The notes below the pieces were generated by a model that had not been told where the DNA came from, searched no databases, and was given only the letters and a program-made list of their open reading frames with translations. Both the position numbers and the translations under genes were made by a program. From Akebia trifoliata (lineage: Eukaryota; Streptophyta; Magnoliopsida; Ranunculales; Lardizabalaceae), in assembly GCA_017979445.1 (NCBI GenBank), contig CM030711.1:18554922-18618921 (forward strand): a stretch of DNA of 64,000 nucleotides. The letters run 5' to 3'. Within the stretch, counting starts at the first letter, position 1. Each line of letters begins with the position of its first letter. Of the stretch, positions 9,927-20,764 are shown in pieces.

Positions 9927-9935
9927 AAAGAGGGG
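9927..9935 (+). promoter_or_regulatory. polypurine tract of R3
   Basis: AAAGAGGGG lies four bases before the TG of the LTR at 9940, the usual place for the plus-strand primer of reverse transcription. It pairs with CCCTCT at 9918-9923 in a predicted hairpin. Confidence 0.8.
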
Positions 9936-9939
9936 CATC

Positions 9940-11584
9940 TGTAGACACCTCATTTTTGCACTCGCCTGATTAATCAACTCGTCAACCCGATCGCAATGGT
10001 TCCCAATGATGGATGTTTATTCCATTGCTTTATTTTGTTACCAGAAATTTTCAGAAATCCGGATGAGGTATCTCGAACTGACAAAACCTTAGAAACCACG
10101 CTACACTAGAAAAATACGACTCCAAAAACATAGAAATCATCATCTTGCAGACCCAAAAAGAAGCTTCAGAATAAAAATCACTAAAAATTGACCAAATTAC
10201 CAAAATACCCCTACATCAAAACAACCCTAGAGCCTATGTTACGATTAGGAAAATCCTTTCGAACACATAAAATAACAAATCGAAATCAAATAAATCATTT
10301 CACCAATTTTAACAGAATTCAACAAAATTATGAAAATGCCCCCCATAAAGTTCATGACCATTTCACACAAAATAATATTTCCATTGAATTCCTTAAACGG
10401 TAATTTCACAATTTTCATAATTAAAAATTTTGAAATTAATAAATAAAACATTAAATAATTAAAGTGAAACATTAATGAAATTAATTTAAAATTTTGAACT
10501 AAAAAAATCGATCAATCGGACTCTCATGAAAAATTGTTGAGGGTTCGTGAGATATTTCTTTAAGGACCCCTCCATTTGGGGGTCCAAAGAATTAAAGATA
10601 TAATAGAGGGGGGTGTTCCAAAAATTTAAAGTCAATCAAGCAAGACTAAAGTCAAGATATTAAAGTCAATCAAGCAAGACTAAAGTAAAAAATTAAAGTC
10701 AATTAAGCAAGACTAAAGTCAAGATATTAAAAGTCAATCAATTAAAACTAAAGTCAAAATATTAAAAGTCAATCAAATAAGACCAAAAGTCATAATAGAG
10801 TTCTAATTAGATAATAACTCAATCTAATAGAGTTCTAACTAAAACACAACTCCACAAAAAACAATTCTAATTAAAACACAACTCTACCTAAAACAAGTCT
10901 AACTAAAACACAATTCTAATTAAAAGAACTCTAATTAAACACTAACTCCATCAAAATCAACCCCTAAAAAATCTATAAATAGGGGTGCTCACACCCTATT
11001 TTCGTATCAAATCATAAACCCTAAGAGAAGTAGGTCTAAAAGCCCCCTAGCTTCCCATAAACCCTAGTTTTGGAGCCCCAACTCCTTACCTAACATCCCT
11101 CCTTCGATTTTAGCCTAAAGAACACCCAAAAGCCTTCCAAAAATACTTCAAAATCCATAATAAACTCGAAGAGTCCAGATAAAAAAAAGGAGATACCTTG
11201 CCTCGGAGATCAAAAATCAAATCCGGAGACAAAACGAAGCAAGCGAGTACGGTACAAGGAGTAATTTTTGTCGGATCTGAGAGAACAAAGTCTTTGCTAT
11301 TGGAAAGGTATAATCTATTATTTTTTTATTATTATCTAGGTTTTTTTTAGCAATGTAATTTATTTGGAAAGTTAGTAGAGACCGGCTTTGGCCGGGCGGG
11401 GTTGGTGCCTAACACCTTCCAACCCCGTAACATGATCTCCGAATTCAGTTTTTTCTGTTCTAGATTAGTCCTTTATCTGTTTAGAGTCATTAATCGGTTC
11501 CTAGACCGTAATAACTAGGTGGCGACTCCCAAACCTCAAGGGTCAAAAGTGGATCCACGCATCCTGTGGATCGAGGCGCTTTCA
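9940..11584 (+). repeat. LTR of R3, 1645 bp
   Basis: It begins TGTAGACACC and ends GGCGCTTTCA. U3 holds a hairpin (GGACCCC 10564-10570 with GGGGTCC 10579-10585), then five units of about 34 bp (attaaagtcaatcaa.., 10627-10797) and a second set of short repeats (about 10800-10935) just upstream of TATAAATAGG at 10974. A hairpin near the 3' end pairs GATCCACG with TGTGGATC (11553-11573). It is preceded by a PPT, as a 3' LTR should be, but also followed by a PBS, as a 5' LTR should be, so it is shared between R3 and R4. Confidence 0.9.
10974..10983 (+). promoter_or_regulatory. TATA box of R3 LTR
   Basis: TATAAATAGG sits just after the U3 direct repeats and about 1035 bp into the LTR, a standard position for the Pol II promoter of an LTR element. 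Start of R is expected about 30 bp downstream. Confidence 0.65.
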
Positions 11585-11585
11585 G

Positions 11586-11603
11586 TGGCGACTCCACTAG
11601 GGA
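11586..11603 (+). promoter_or_regulatory. PBS after R3 LTR
   Basis: TGGCGACTCCACTAGGGA, one mismatch from the consensus TGGCGACTCCACTGGGGA, one base after the LTR end. Complementary to the 3' end of a tRNA (arginine tRNA, from memory). Confidence 0.8.
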
Positions 11604-11735
11604 TTTTTTCTTTGCTTTGATTGTTGCCAAGGTCATCCTTTCAGATTTTCAACCTTGCGAGCTTGCCTTAATTTTTACCTTAGCCGCCCTTTTTGAGTTT
11701 TCAAATTAGCAGACGTTTTTCTTCTTCTTCCCTTC
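11604..11735 (-). repeat. inverted piece of the stem-loop array
   Basis: This stretch is the reverse complement of about 12074-12206 in the same copy, so part of the stem-loop array was captured backwards next to the PBS. The arms are about 130 bp with a gap of about 340 bp. In an intact element the gag leader would stand here; instead leader, gag and pol are absent. Confidence 0.7.
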
Positions 11736-12074
11736 CGAACTACGTTTTGGTCTGATCCCAAAAATTTGGGGTACGTAGGCAACCTGAAAAGTTACTTCAG
11801 GCCCGACCACATCAAAATAAAAAAAATAGATTCCTCGACAAAGAAAAAATCTAAAAAGAAAAAATTCAAAAAATAAATAAAAGAAATATCTTCAAAATGG
11901 GGAAGAAAATTCAAAGCAAAATAAAATAAATGCCACACAAGGGGCATTCAGGTTTTTGAGCCTCAAAATCCTTTTTTTTCTATACCCAGTCCTAAGCTTA
12001 CCCATGAAAGTCCTCCTAAGTACCGTGCGAGAAGTCAAGGAAGATAGCAAAGCATGATCAGACAACAATTCCAG

Positions 12075-12400
12075 AAGTTCAGAAGGGAAGAAGAAGAAAA
12101 AAGTCTGCTAAGTTGAAAACCCAAAAAGGGCGACTTAGGTAAAAATTAAGGCAAGCTCGCAAGGTTGGAAATCTGAAAGGATGACCTTGGCAACAATCAA
12201 AGCAAAGAAAAGAGAAAAAATTGTACGCTTGCTAGATTGAAAACCTAAAAAGACGATCTAGTCAAAAGCTAGAGCATCCTTGCTAGATTGAAAACTTGAA
12301 AAGGCAATCTAGGCAAAACTTAGAGCAACGAAAAAATAAAAGAAAATCTTCATTGAGTTGAGAAGCTGAAAAGACAGTCCGAGCCGAAACATCAAAAGTC
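12075..12400 (+). repeat. stem-loop tandem array (R4)
   Basis: Second copy of the array at 7858-8152, with about five units. The first unit pairs CTAAGTTG with CGACTTAG (one G-T pair). Later units carry the CTAGATTG form with CGATCTAG. Confidence 0.65.
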
Positions 12401-12416
12401 TGTATGATTAAGTTTC

Positions 12417-12593
12417 AATACCCAGTTTGAACCAAATACAGACTCAGTGGATACAAGTTCGTCTATGATTGATCTGAAAAGTTTTATGTCCCTAAGCGAA
12501 CCGACAGGGAGAAAAAACAAATTCTATGATGAATTTCAAAAAGAAATATTTTGTTCCAATTTCTTTGAGCCTGACTCAAAATCTTCAACATAA
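12417..12593 (+). CDS. conserved short frame of unknown function (R4)
   Basis: Open for 58 codons plus stop. It equals the R3 frame with an in-frame loss of one codon (ISS to SS region) and mostly third-position changes nearby (CTG, AAA, TTT, ACA, AAA, CAA). It starts NTQFEPN and ends EPDSKSST. No start codon at the 5' limit. Product not recognised. Confidence 0.45.
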   Translation, partial: NTQFEPNTDSVDTSSSMIDLKSFMSLSEPTGRKNKFYDEFQKEIFCSNFFEPDSKSST

Positions 12594-12984
12594 AAAGTCA
12601 AACTTAAAAGTTAAACCTTTATTGCGCTTGCGGTAATCAAGGATTTCAAATTTTCATAACAAGGGCACTTCCTTTTTCTAAAAAGTATAGTTTCCCCCCT
12701 TACACTAGGGGCATGTGTTTTCAAATTATGTTCAATTATCCCTAGTGTAATATTCTCTGTCAAACTAGGGGCATTTTGGTTCTGAAGCCTGGTCAATTTC
12801 AACCCCAAAGGATAAGGTTAACTTTGAATTAAAGGTTACCCTCTTGATAGCAATTTTGAAAACTCCTCAGATTCAAAGAGAGTTAAAATGTTTACCGGAC
12901 CTTTATAAAATCAATTTTTTTTTTTTAAAAAAAAAAAAAAAAAATTCAAATGCGAGGTTAATCCCCTGTTTGTTCCCTCAAAGC

Positions 12985-13560
12985 TTAGTTCATTACTCTT
13001 TCACTCCGAATAGGTAGAGTAGAACTTCCCAAAATAATTAGTTCATTACTCTTTCACTCCGAGTAGGTAGAGTAGGACTCCCAAAATAATTAGTTCATTA
13101 CTCTTTCACCACGAGTAGGTAGAGTAGAACTTCCTAAAATAATTAGTTCATTACTCTTTCACTCCGAGTAGGTAGAGTAGAACTTCCCAAAATAATTAGT
13201 TCATTACTCTTTCACCCTGGGCAGGTAGAGTAGGACTCCCAAAAAAATTAGTTCATTACTCTTTCACTCCGAGTAGGTAGAGTAGAACTTCCCAAAAAAA
13301 TTAGTTCATTACTCTTTCACCCTGGGTAGGTAGAGTAGGACTTCCAAAAAGCTTAGTTCATTACTCTTTCACTCCGAGTAGGTAGAGTAGAACTTCCCAA
13401 AAAAAATTAGTTCATTACTTTTTCACCCTGGGCAGGTAGAGTAGGACTCCCAAAAATCTTAGTTCATTACTCTTTCACTCCGAGTAGGTAGAGTAGAACT
13501 TCCCAAAAAATAATAAAAATTCATTACTCTTTCACCTAGAGTAGGTAGAGTAGGACATTT
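12985..13560 (+). repeat. 52-bp tandem array (R4)
   Basis: About 11 units of the same A/B type as 8740-9575, here with several B units in a row at the left end and a last variant unit (cacctagagtaggt). Spacers between units are A-rich and vary in length, as expected from slippage. Confidence 0.8.
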
Positions 13561-13670
13561 AACTTTCTCTCAACTTTTGCTCAGATTTGTCTCAAATATC
13601 ATTCAAATTTTCTCGAGTTTTATTTTACTCAGTTTCACGTAATGCACACACTTGCACATTTGTTTCATTA

Positions 13671-13790
13671 GTCAAGGAGAATTTTCTAAAATTCAAGGAT
13701 CTGACACTGCCAGTGAGAGCTCGCGCTCAAGGACCTGGCATTTTTTTTAATTCGGGGAGAGTTTTACCCTCAAGGATCCAAACACCCCGA
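13671..13790 (+). other. three stem-loops upstream of PPT (R4)
   Basis: Same three-module arrangement as 9700-9811. The first stem is weakened (gtcaagg) and a T-run interrupts the link before the third module, where TTCGG faces CCAAA. Confidence 0.45.
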
Positions 13791-13911
13791 CGAATTGCTA
13801 AATCAGGCTGCAAAATGAATTGTCACTAGCTTTGGCATTCGGATATCGCACTATCTACCAAAATAGATTTACTATCTAGTTTGCTTCAACCCTCTACCAA
13901 AGAGGGACATC

Positions 13912-15648
13912 TGTAGACACCCCATTTTTGCATCTGCCTGATTAATCAACTCGTCAAGCCGATCGAAATGGTTCCCAATGATGGATGTTTATTCCGATGC
14001 TTTATTTTGTTACCAGATATGTTTCAGAAATCCGGATGAGGTATCTCGAACTGACGAAACATTAAAAATCACGCTATGCTAGGAAAATATAACCCCAGAA
14101 CCCTAGAAATCATCAATTTTCAAACAACAAAACGCTTCACGATAAAAATCACTAAAAATTGACCAAATTACCAAAATACCCCTAACATCAAAACAACCCT
14201 AGAGCCTACATTACGCTTAGAAAACCCATTCAAACACATAAAACAACAAATCGAAATCAAATAAATCATTTCGTCAATTTTCATAGAATTCGATAAAATT
14301 ACGAAAATGGCCCTCATAAAGTTCACGACCATTTTACACAAAAAATTTCATAAATGATACAAACCAATATTCACATTGAATTCCTTACGAAAAATCGATT
14401 CTAAAACATCTTAGACCATTAAAAACTGACTTAAAACGTGAAAAGTCCTCTCCGGGGACAAAACGGTAATTTTACAATTTTCATAATTAAAAATTTTGAA
14501 ATTAATAAATAAAATATTAAGTAATTAAAGTGAAACATTAATGAAATTAATTTAAAATTTTGAATTAAAAAAATCGATCAATCGGACTCTTATGAAAAAT
14601 TGTTGAGGGTTCGTGAGATCTTTCTTTAAGGACCCCTCCATTTGGGGGTCCAAAGAATTAAAGATATAATAGAAGGGGGTTTTCCAAAAAATTAAAGTCA
14701 ACTAAGCAAGACTAAAGTCAATGTATTAAAAGTCAATCAAGTAAGACTAAAGTCAAAATTAAATTAATTAAACAAGACTAAAGTCAAGATATTAAAAGTC
14801 AATCAATTAAGACTAAAGTCAAAATATTAAAAGTCAATCAAATAAGACCAAAAGTCAAAACCCTAATAGAGTTCTAACTAAAACACAATTCTACCTAAAA
14901 CAATTCTAATTAAAACACAACTCTACCTAAAATAATTCTAACTAAAACACAACTGTAACTAAAAGAACTCTAATTAAACACTAACTCTATCTAAATCAAC
15001 CCTTAAAAAAATCTATAAATAGGGGTCCTCACACCCTATTTTCGAATCAAATCATAAACCTTAAGAGAAGTAGGTCTAAAAGTCCCCCTAGCCTCCCATA
15101 AACCTCAATTTTGAAGCCCCAACTCCTTACCTAACACCCATACCTCAATTTTAACTCAAAAAACACCTAGAAGCCCTTCAAAAACACTCAGAAGCCCTTC
15201 AAAAACACCCCAAAACCCATAAACAAATCTAAAGAATTCAGATCTAAGAAAGAGATACTTCAACTTGGAGATTAGAAATCAGATCCGGTGACAGAACGAA
15301 GCGAGAAATATTGTACAAGAAGTTGTTCTATCAGATCTAAGGGAAAAAAAAACCATTGCGTTCGGAAAAGGTAAGTATTTTTTATTTTTTTTATTGATTA
15401 GGTCTTTTTAGCAATGTAATTTATTTGGGAAATTAGTAGAGACCGGTTTTGGCCGAGCGGGGTTGGTGCCTAACACCTTCAAACCCCGTAATGTGATCCC
15501 CGAATTCAGTTTTTTCTCTGTTCTAGATTAGTTTTTTATCCATTTAGAGTCAGTATTCGGTTCCTAGACCGTAATAACTAGGTGGCGACTCCCAAACCTC
15601 AAGGGTCAAAAGTGGATCCGCGAACCTCGCGGATCGAGGGCGCTTTCA
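13912..15648 (+). repeat. LTR of R4, 1737 bp
   Basis: It starts TGTAGACACC after a PPT and ends GCGCTTTCA. TATA box at 15014-15023. Near the 3' end a perfect hairpin pairs GATCCGCG with CGCGGATC. It is followed by only 13 bases of PBS-like sequence before another LTR begins. Confidence 0.9.
15014..15023 (+). promoter_or_regulatory. TATA box of R4 LTR
   Basis: TATAAATAGG downstream of the U3 direct repeats, same position as in the sister LTRs. Confidence 0.6.
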
Positions 15649-15661
15649 GTGGTGACTCCAC
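15649..15661 (+). promoter_or_regulatory. truncated PBS between two LTRs
   Basis: GTGGTGACTCCAC is the first part of the PBS, cut off by the TGTAGACACC of the next LTR. The whole interior of an element is missing here. Confidence 0.75.
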
Positions 15662-17474
15662 TGTAGACACCCCATTTTTGCACTCGCTTGATTAATCAAT
15701 TTCTCAACCCGATCGCAACGATTCCCAATGATGGATGTTATTTCCATTGCTTTATTTTGTTACCAGAAATGTTTCAGAAATCCGGATGAGGTATCTCGAA
15801 CTACAAAACATTAGAAATCACGCTACGCTAGGAAAATACGATCCCAGAAACATAGAAATCATCATCTTGTAGACAAAAAGAAGTTTCACGATAAAAATCA
15901 CTAAAAGATGATAAAATTACCAAAATACCCCTAACCTTAAAATATCCCTAGAGCCTACGTTACGCTTAGAAAAATCATTTCAAACACATAAAACAACAAA
16001 TCGAAACCAAATAAATCATTTCGTCAATTTTAACAGAATTCGACAAAATTATGAAAATGCCCCTCATAAAGTTCATGATAATTCACAAAAACATTTCATA
16101 AATGACACAAACTAATAATTCCATTGAATTTCTTATGCAAAAATCGATTCTAAAACATCCTAGAACATTAAAAACCGACTTAAAACGTGAAAAGTCCTCT
16201 CCGGGGGCAAAACGGTAATTTCACAATTTTCATAATTAAAAATTTCGAAATTAATAAATAAAGCATTAAATAATCAAAGTGAAACATTAATGAAATTAAT
16301 TAAAAATTTTAAATTAAAAATATCGATCAATCGGACTTTCAAGTAAAATTGTTGAGGGTTCGTGAGATATTTCTTTAAGGACCCCTCCATTTGGGGGTCC
16401 AAAGAATTAAAGATATAATAGAGGGGGGTGTTCCAAAAATTTAAAGTCAATCAAGCAAGACTAAAGTCAAGATATTAAAGTCAATCAAGTAAAACTAAAG
16501 TCAAAATTAAAGTCAATTAAGCAAGACTAAAGTCAAGATATTAAAAGTCAATCAATTAAGACTAAAGTCAAAATATTAAAAGTCAATCAAATAAGATCAA
16601 AAGTCAAAATCCTAATAGAGTTCTAATTAAATAATAACTCAATCTAATAGAGTTCTAACTAACACAACTCCACCTAAAACAATTCTAATTAAAACACAAC
16701 TCTACCTAAAACAAGTTTAACTAAAACACAATTCTAATTAAAAGAACTCTAATCAAACACTAATTCTATCTAAATCAACCCCTAAAAAAATCTATAAATA
16801 GAGGTCCTCACACCCTATTTTCGTATCAAATCATAAACCTTAAGAGAAGTAGGTCTAAAAGTCCCCCTAGCCTCCCATAAACCCTAGTTTTGGAGTCCCA
16901 ACTCCTTACCTAACATCCCTCCTTCGATTTTAGCCTAAAAAATACCTAAAAGCCCTTCGAAAACACCCCAAAACCCATAACAATCTTGAAGAATCCAGAT
17001 CAAAAAAGGAGATACCTTGTCTCAGAGATCAGAAATCCAAATCCGGAGATTGAACGAAGCAAGGAATACGATACAAGGAGCAATTTTTATGGGATCTAAG
17101 GGAATAAGGTTTTTGCTATCGGAAAGAGACCAGAAGGAATACGATACAAGGAGCAATTTTTATTGGATCTGAGGGAATAAGGTTTTTGCTATCGGAAAGG
17201 TACAATTTCTTTTTTTTTTATTATCTAGGTTTTTTTTAGCAATGTAACTTATTTGAAAAATTAGTAGAGACCGACTTTGACCGGGAGGGGTTGGTGCCTA
17301 ACACCTTCCAACCCCGTAACATGATCCCCGAATTCAATTTTTTTTGTTATAGATTAGTTATTTATCTATTTAGAGTTACTGATCGGTTCCTAGACCGTAA
17401 TAACTAGGTGGCGACTCCCAAACCTCAAGGGTCAAAAGCGGATCCGCGCACCCTGCGGATTGATGGCGCTTTCA
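15662..17474 (+). repeat. LTR R5, 1813 bp
   Basis: A full-length LTR, TGTAGACACC to GGCGCTTTCA, with TATAAATA at 16793-16800. No PPT precedes it and no PBS follows. A local tandem duplication of about 75 bp (gaaggaatacgatacaagg.., about 17055-17205) makes it longer than its sisters. After 17474 the sequence joins an interior in the opposite orientation, so this end is a rearrangement junction. Confidence 0.85.
16793..16800 (+). promoter_or_regulatory. TATA box of R5 LTR
   Basis: TATAAATA in the usual place after the U3 repeats. Confidence 0.55.
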
Positions 17475-17769
17475 GTTCTCAAGTTGCCTAGGTACCCCAA
17501 ATATTTCTTTTTTTTTCTTTTGGGATCAGGTTAAAACGTAGTTCATACTAAGATTCCCTCCCAAAGTTGGTCGGCGTGGTTTAGAAAGAAGAGGCTATTG
17601 ATTTTATTTTTCAAGGCTGCGAGGGGCTAAAGAATGTTGTCTTTTTCTTGGTAAGACAGGAAAATGGTTCGACCAATGAAGGCCTCCTTTTGTGAAATAC
17701 TACTCGATTTGGTTAAGATTTTAGAAACTTGATGTCTTGATTGCTCTATCGAGTAAGGTCTTCTTTTGA

Positions 17770-18252
17770 GAATGAGTAATCTTCAATCTTCTTCTGAGAA
17801 GGAATAATCTTCAGTCTTTTTTTGATAAAGAGAAATCTTCGGTCATTTTTTATAAAGTTGAGTGTGATTGACTTCTTTGTATTTGACGTTGACTCGTTCA
17901 ATCCTTTCCAAACTTCGAAAAAATATCTTATATTCTTTCACGAATGAGAACTCTTCTTTCTTAAGTGAAAAATATGATGAATCCCTTCTTTGCAGATCTT
18001 AACACCTTTGTTGATGGTTTCAAATACATCATTCTTGACAATATTTGATTTTCAAGTTCACCCTCAATTTTAGGATTTAATCTATTTTGGTGCAATCTAT
18101 CCATATATTCTCATGAGACCATGCAGGAACGTTGTTGAATTTCTCAAGTAAATTTATTATTCTTCGCATGTTCTTCTAAGGAAAATGTAGTACCCATTTG
18201 CACTTTTTGAGTGTACTCTTTAATTCAAATATTTATCGAGTTTGATTAGTAA
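17770..18252 (-). pseudogene. pol remnant of R6 (linker before reverse transcriptase)
   Basis: On the minus strand, 18252-18090 carries a decayed form of the segment that in Ty3/Gypsy Pol lies between protease and reverse transcriptase (a leucine-rich stretch, then a tryptophan motif of the AWSHK type). It is followed by the conserved but unrecognised segment also seen at 20975-21310, 35200-35370 and 46367-46552. Stops are frequent. No catalytic motif of reverse transcriptase follows. Confidence 0.6.
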
Positions 18253-18489
18253 GCTCTCAGTCAATCCTCATATTAGATATTATGTTCAAATCATTATTAT
18301 ACGCATTATAATCAGAAGCTTCTATATTTTATTGAAATTGAAAAACATAGATTGACAAACTCGACTAAAACTTGAAAATTGAAGAAAGACTAACGTAACT
18401 GAAACAACTAACTGGATTTAAAGACCGACGAAAACTGGATTGAAACTCAAAGAAAACTTGGGACAATTATCTACAAAGAGAGAAGGTCT

Positions 18490-18570
18490 TTCTAAGTGGA
18501 TGGACTACTTGGATTTGACATTAGTACTTTGACTAAACGACTCTTTTAAAGGATCCAAAATGACACAGAT
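18490..18570 (-). pseudogene. gag: truncated gag start (R6)
   Basis: About 20-25 codons match the start of the R12 gag (an ...KSRLTRV...SQS-like stretch); then the sequence jumps to the pol linker. R9 (about 35820-35885) and R11 (about 46985-47060) show the same deletion, so the three share one ancestor that had already lost gag. Confidence 0.5.
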
Positions 18571-19199
18571 GAGGGTTTAGAACATTTAGGGGCACCTATG
18601 ATTAACCATCGATTCTGAAGGTTTGTCTCTTAACCACATGATTAAAATTTTAATATAAATTAGCCCTCCGGTGGGAAATATCGAATCCAAATGCACTATA
18701 AATCTATATTAACCAAGAAAGTGAGAAATGTTAGATGTGGGTCTACCCCTGATTGGGATTGAACCTTTGATCAGATAAATTAATTTGATCTTAAGATCGA
18801 AACTTTCTAGATAAAGTGGTCTGGATCTTTAAAAGTGAAACCAATTAGTCCAACTAATTTGGTATTGATCAGTTTGATCCATTTGTCAATTGGGTCAACT
18901 GGTTTAATCGGTACATTTCACCGATTGGGTCGGCCCGATATTGTGGGTTTTGTTTGATTATTCTGGATCGGTCCGCCCACTTACCTGTTGGTTGGATTAA
19001 ATTAAGCAACCCGGGAACACCCATAGTCAGTTCAGGTTGTGACCTACAGGAAGGCTTATAGACTCTAGGTTTACTATGTGCAATGCAATTTATCTGGCCA
19101 TCCTTGCCCAAATATACCTATATACCTCTCGATACGTGGTGACTTGGTTTGATATACCGTATAGGTGATAGTATAAAACCTCAACTCACTTCTCTGAAG

Positions 19200-19790
19200 C
19201 CAAAAACAACTAGTTTGATCTCCAGTTGAGAGGTGGCGTACGATGCTGAGCAAGGGCCCACTTAAATACCTCTTGTCTAGAATAGACGTAGTCTATCCCC
19301 CTCGTACAGTATGGTACAGCGGGGCAAGATCTCGCTTAGGCACCGATTTTGACCAAGAAGTGCAATTGATATACTTAGATTATCTTTTATATACCTATAG
19401 GTACGAATCAAGAGTTGTAGCTTTCATAAATGGTTTGGCATCCCACGAGGGGACCGACCACGTACTAATACTACGTTGGCAATCGGGACATGTGACTGTG
19501 TGGCTCACAATAGATCAAAGGCTCAGGTCGCTCCAGGCAGGGTACATCAATATACCTTTCAGAATCACCTGATCAGACGGTATTGATGCCCAAGTTTGAT
19601 ATACCCTAAGGTACGTGACTGGAGTTGTAGTTTTCATGAATGACGTCGCATCTCCGAAAAGATCGGGCCACGCACTAGTGCCACGTTGGCTATATAGGAC
19701 GTGTAAGTGTGCAAAACAGTAAACGTGCATGTGGTGTGTGCAAAACAGGGTGGGGTGTGCCGAGGCCTTTTTTAAACAAATGGGCCCATG
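19200..19790 (-). repeat. leader module, copy 2 (R6)
   Basis: Second copy of the leader module. It has open frames of 109 codons (19243-19572, plus, antisense to the element) and 93 codons (19515-19796, minus, sense). Against the R8 copy most differences change amino acids, which argues against selection on either protein. Confidence 0.55.
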
Positions 19791-19799
19791 GGCCAAATC

Positions 19800-20640
19800 A
19801 TATCATCACAATATAGATATTAGAAACAATATGATCATAAAACATAAATATCCAAAGTAATCAAAATCAAGATTAAGACATGCATATCATACAAGTCAAT
19901 CAAGATAGTGCAAAAAATGATTAAGATGATCAATCAATTAGAATAATACAAAATAATATCAATCATTGAAGCACAAGAAGAATCCCTTTTTTTTTTTTTT
20001 GTTTTGTTTTTTTTTTTTTTTTGAGAAAGAGAGATACTTGGCAAACCTTCTTGTTGAATTTTTAAAAAATTTCCTTACTTTATGAAGTTGTTACACGATA
20101 AATCTGGGAGTGAGAACATAGGCTATCCTAACCAACTGAAACCTTACTAAGGGTTATTGAGCTCACGTGGACCATCACATTGGCACATCAATACCACAAC
20201 CTTCTAGGTTCCACGTAAAAAGCTTAAAATTGAAAAATAAAATTCGACAATAAATTCCTATTTTTTTCAAACTTGGACCTAAGATTTTGAAAGTGAACGA
20301 CTATCACAATTCGAAGTTTAAATTCAAAAAAGAAAATTTCAAAATCTTTAAGAAAACTCTTAAAATTCCATCCTCTACAAACTCATGATATCAAAACGAA
20401 TTTTTTTCTCTTTTTCGGGTGCCACGTGATTTTCTCAATAGCGCCTAACGTCAATATGGTTTTCCACAGGGGCTTGAATCAGAATATGAAGAGATAGTAA
20501 AAGCAGGCAAGTTCAAGTCATCCATCGAAGATAATCGAAGTGGCATAGACTCTAGAATTGTGTCCTTCTATTCATAATGATGTCGTCTTTTAAGTCTTCT
20601 TAGTTTTTTTAGCTTTAGTTGCGTCAATCTTAAAATTCAG
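19800..20640. other. AT-rich leader tail, no gene seen
   Basis: It contains the 45-bp T-tract at 19986-20030, a cacgtgg word near 20165, and weak similarity to 4820-5190. From about 20560 the sequence turns into the plus-strand pol region of R7. I see no coding sequence. Confidence 0.5.
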
Positions 20641-20764
20641 TCAGTCATCTTTATTTTTTTGGTTTTAGTAAGGTTTGTCAGTCTATGTTCTTTTCAATTC
20701 CTGTGTGCAATAATGATATGAACATAAAATCTAACATGAGAAATGACTTAAAGGTCACTAATCA

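Larger units (their letters stand above)
11736..13911 (+). mobile_element. R4 interior: 3' region only
   Basis: It has the conserved post-pol block (11736-11830), stem-loop array (about 12075-12400), conserved short frame (12417-12593), 52-bp array (12985-13560), three stem-loops (about 13671-13790) and PPT (AAAGAGGGA 13899-13907). No gag or pol sequence remains, so this is a deletion derivative that keeps only cis-acting parts between two LTRs. Confidence 0.75.
17475..20640 (-). mobile_element. R6 interior, minus strand
   Basis: Same orientation and order as R9 (34870-37100): post-pol block (17475-17700), pol remnant (17770-18252), the first codons of gag (about 18490-18570), leader with module (18600-19800), then an AT-rich leader part (19800-20470) with a long T-tract at 19986-20030. 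It has no LTR of its own at the right end; it meets the plus-oriented R7 at about 20640. R6 and R7 thus form inverted arms of about 800 bp. Confidence 0.65.

Noticed and set aside
10188..10472. Frames on both strands inside the R3 LTR
   Set aside because: They lie in U3 of an LTR and are interrupted in the sister LTRs.
19243..19572. Host gene for a 109-residue protein (also at 26437-26766, 47790-48089, 36561-36836)
   Set aside because: It lies antisense within the element leader, recurs with every copy, and its differences are mostly amino-acid changing.
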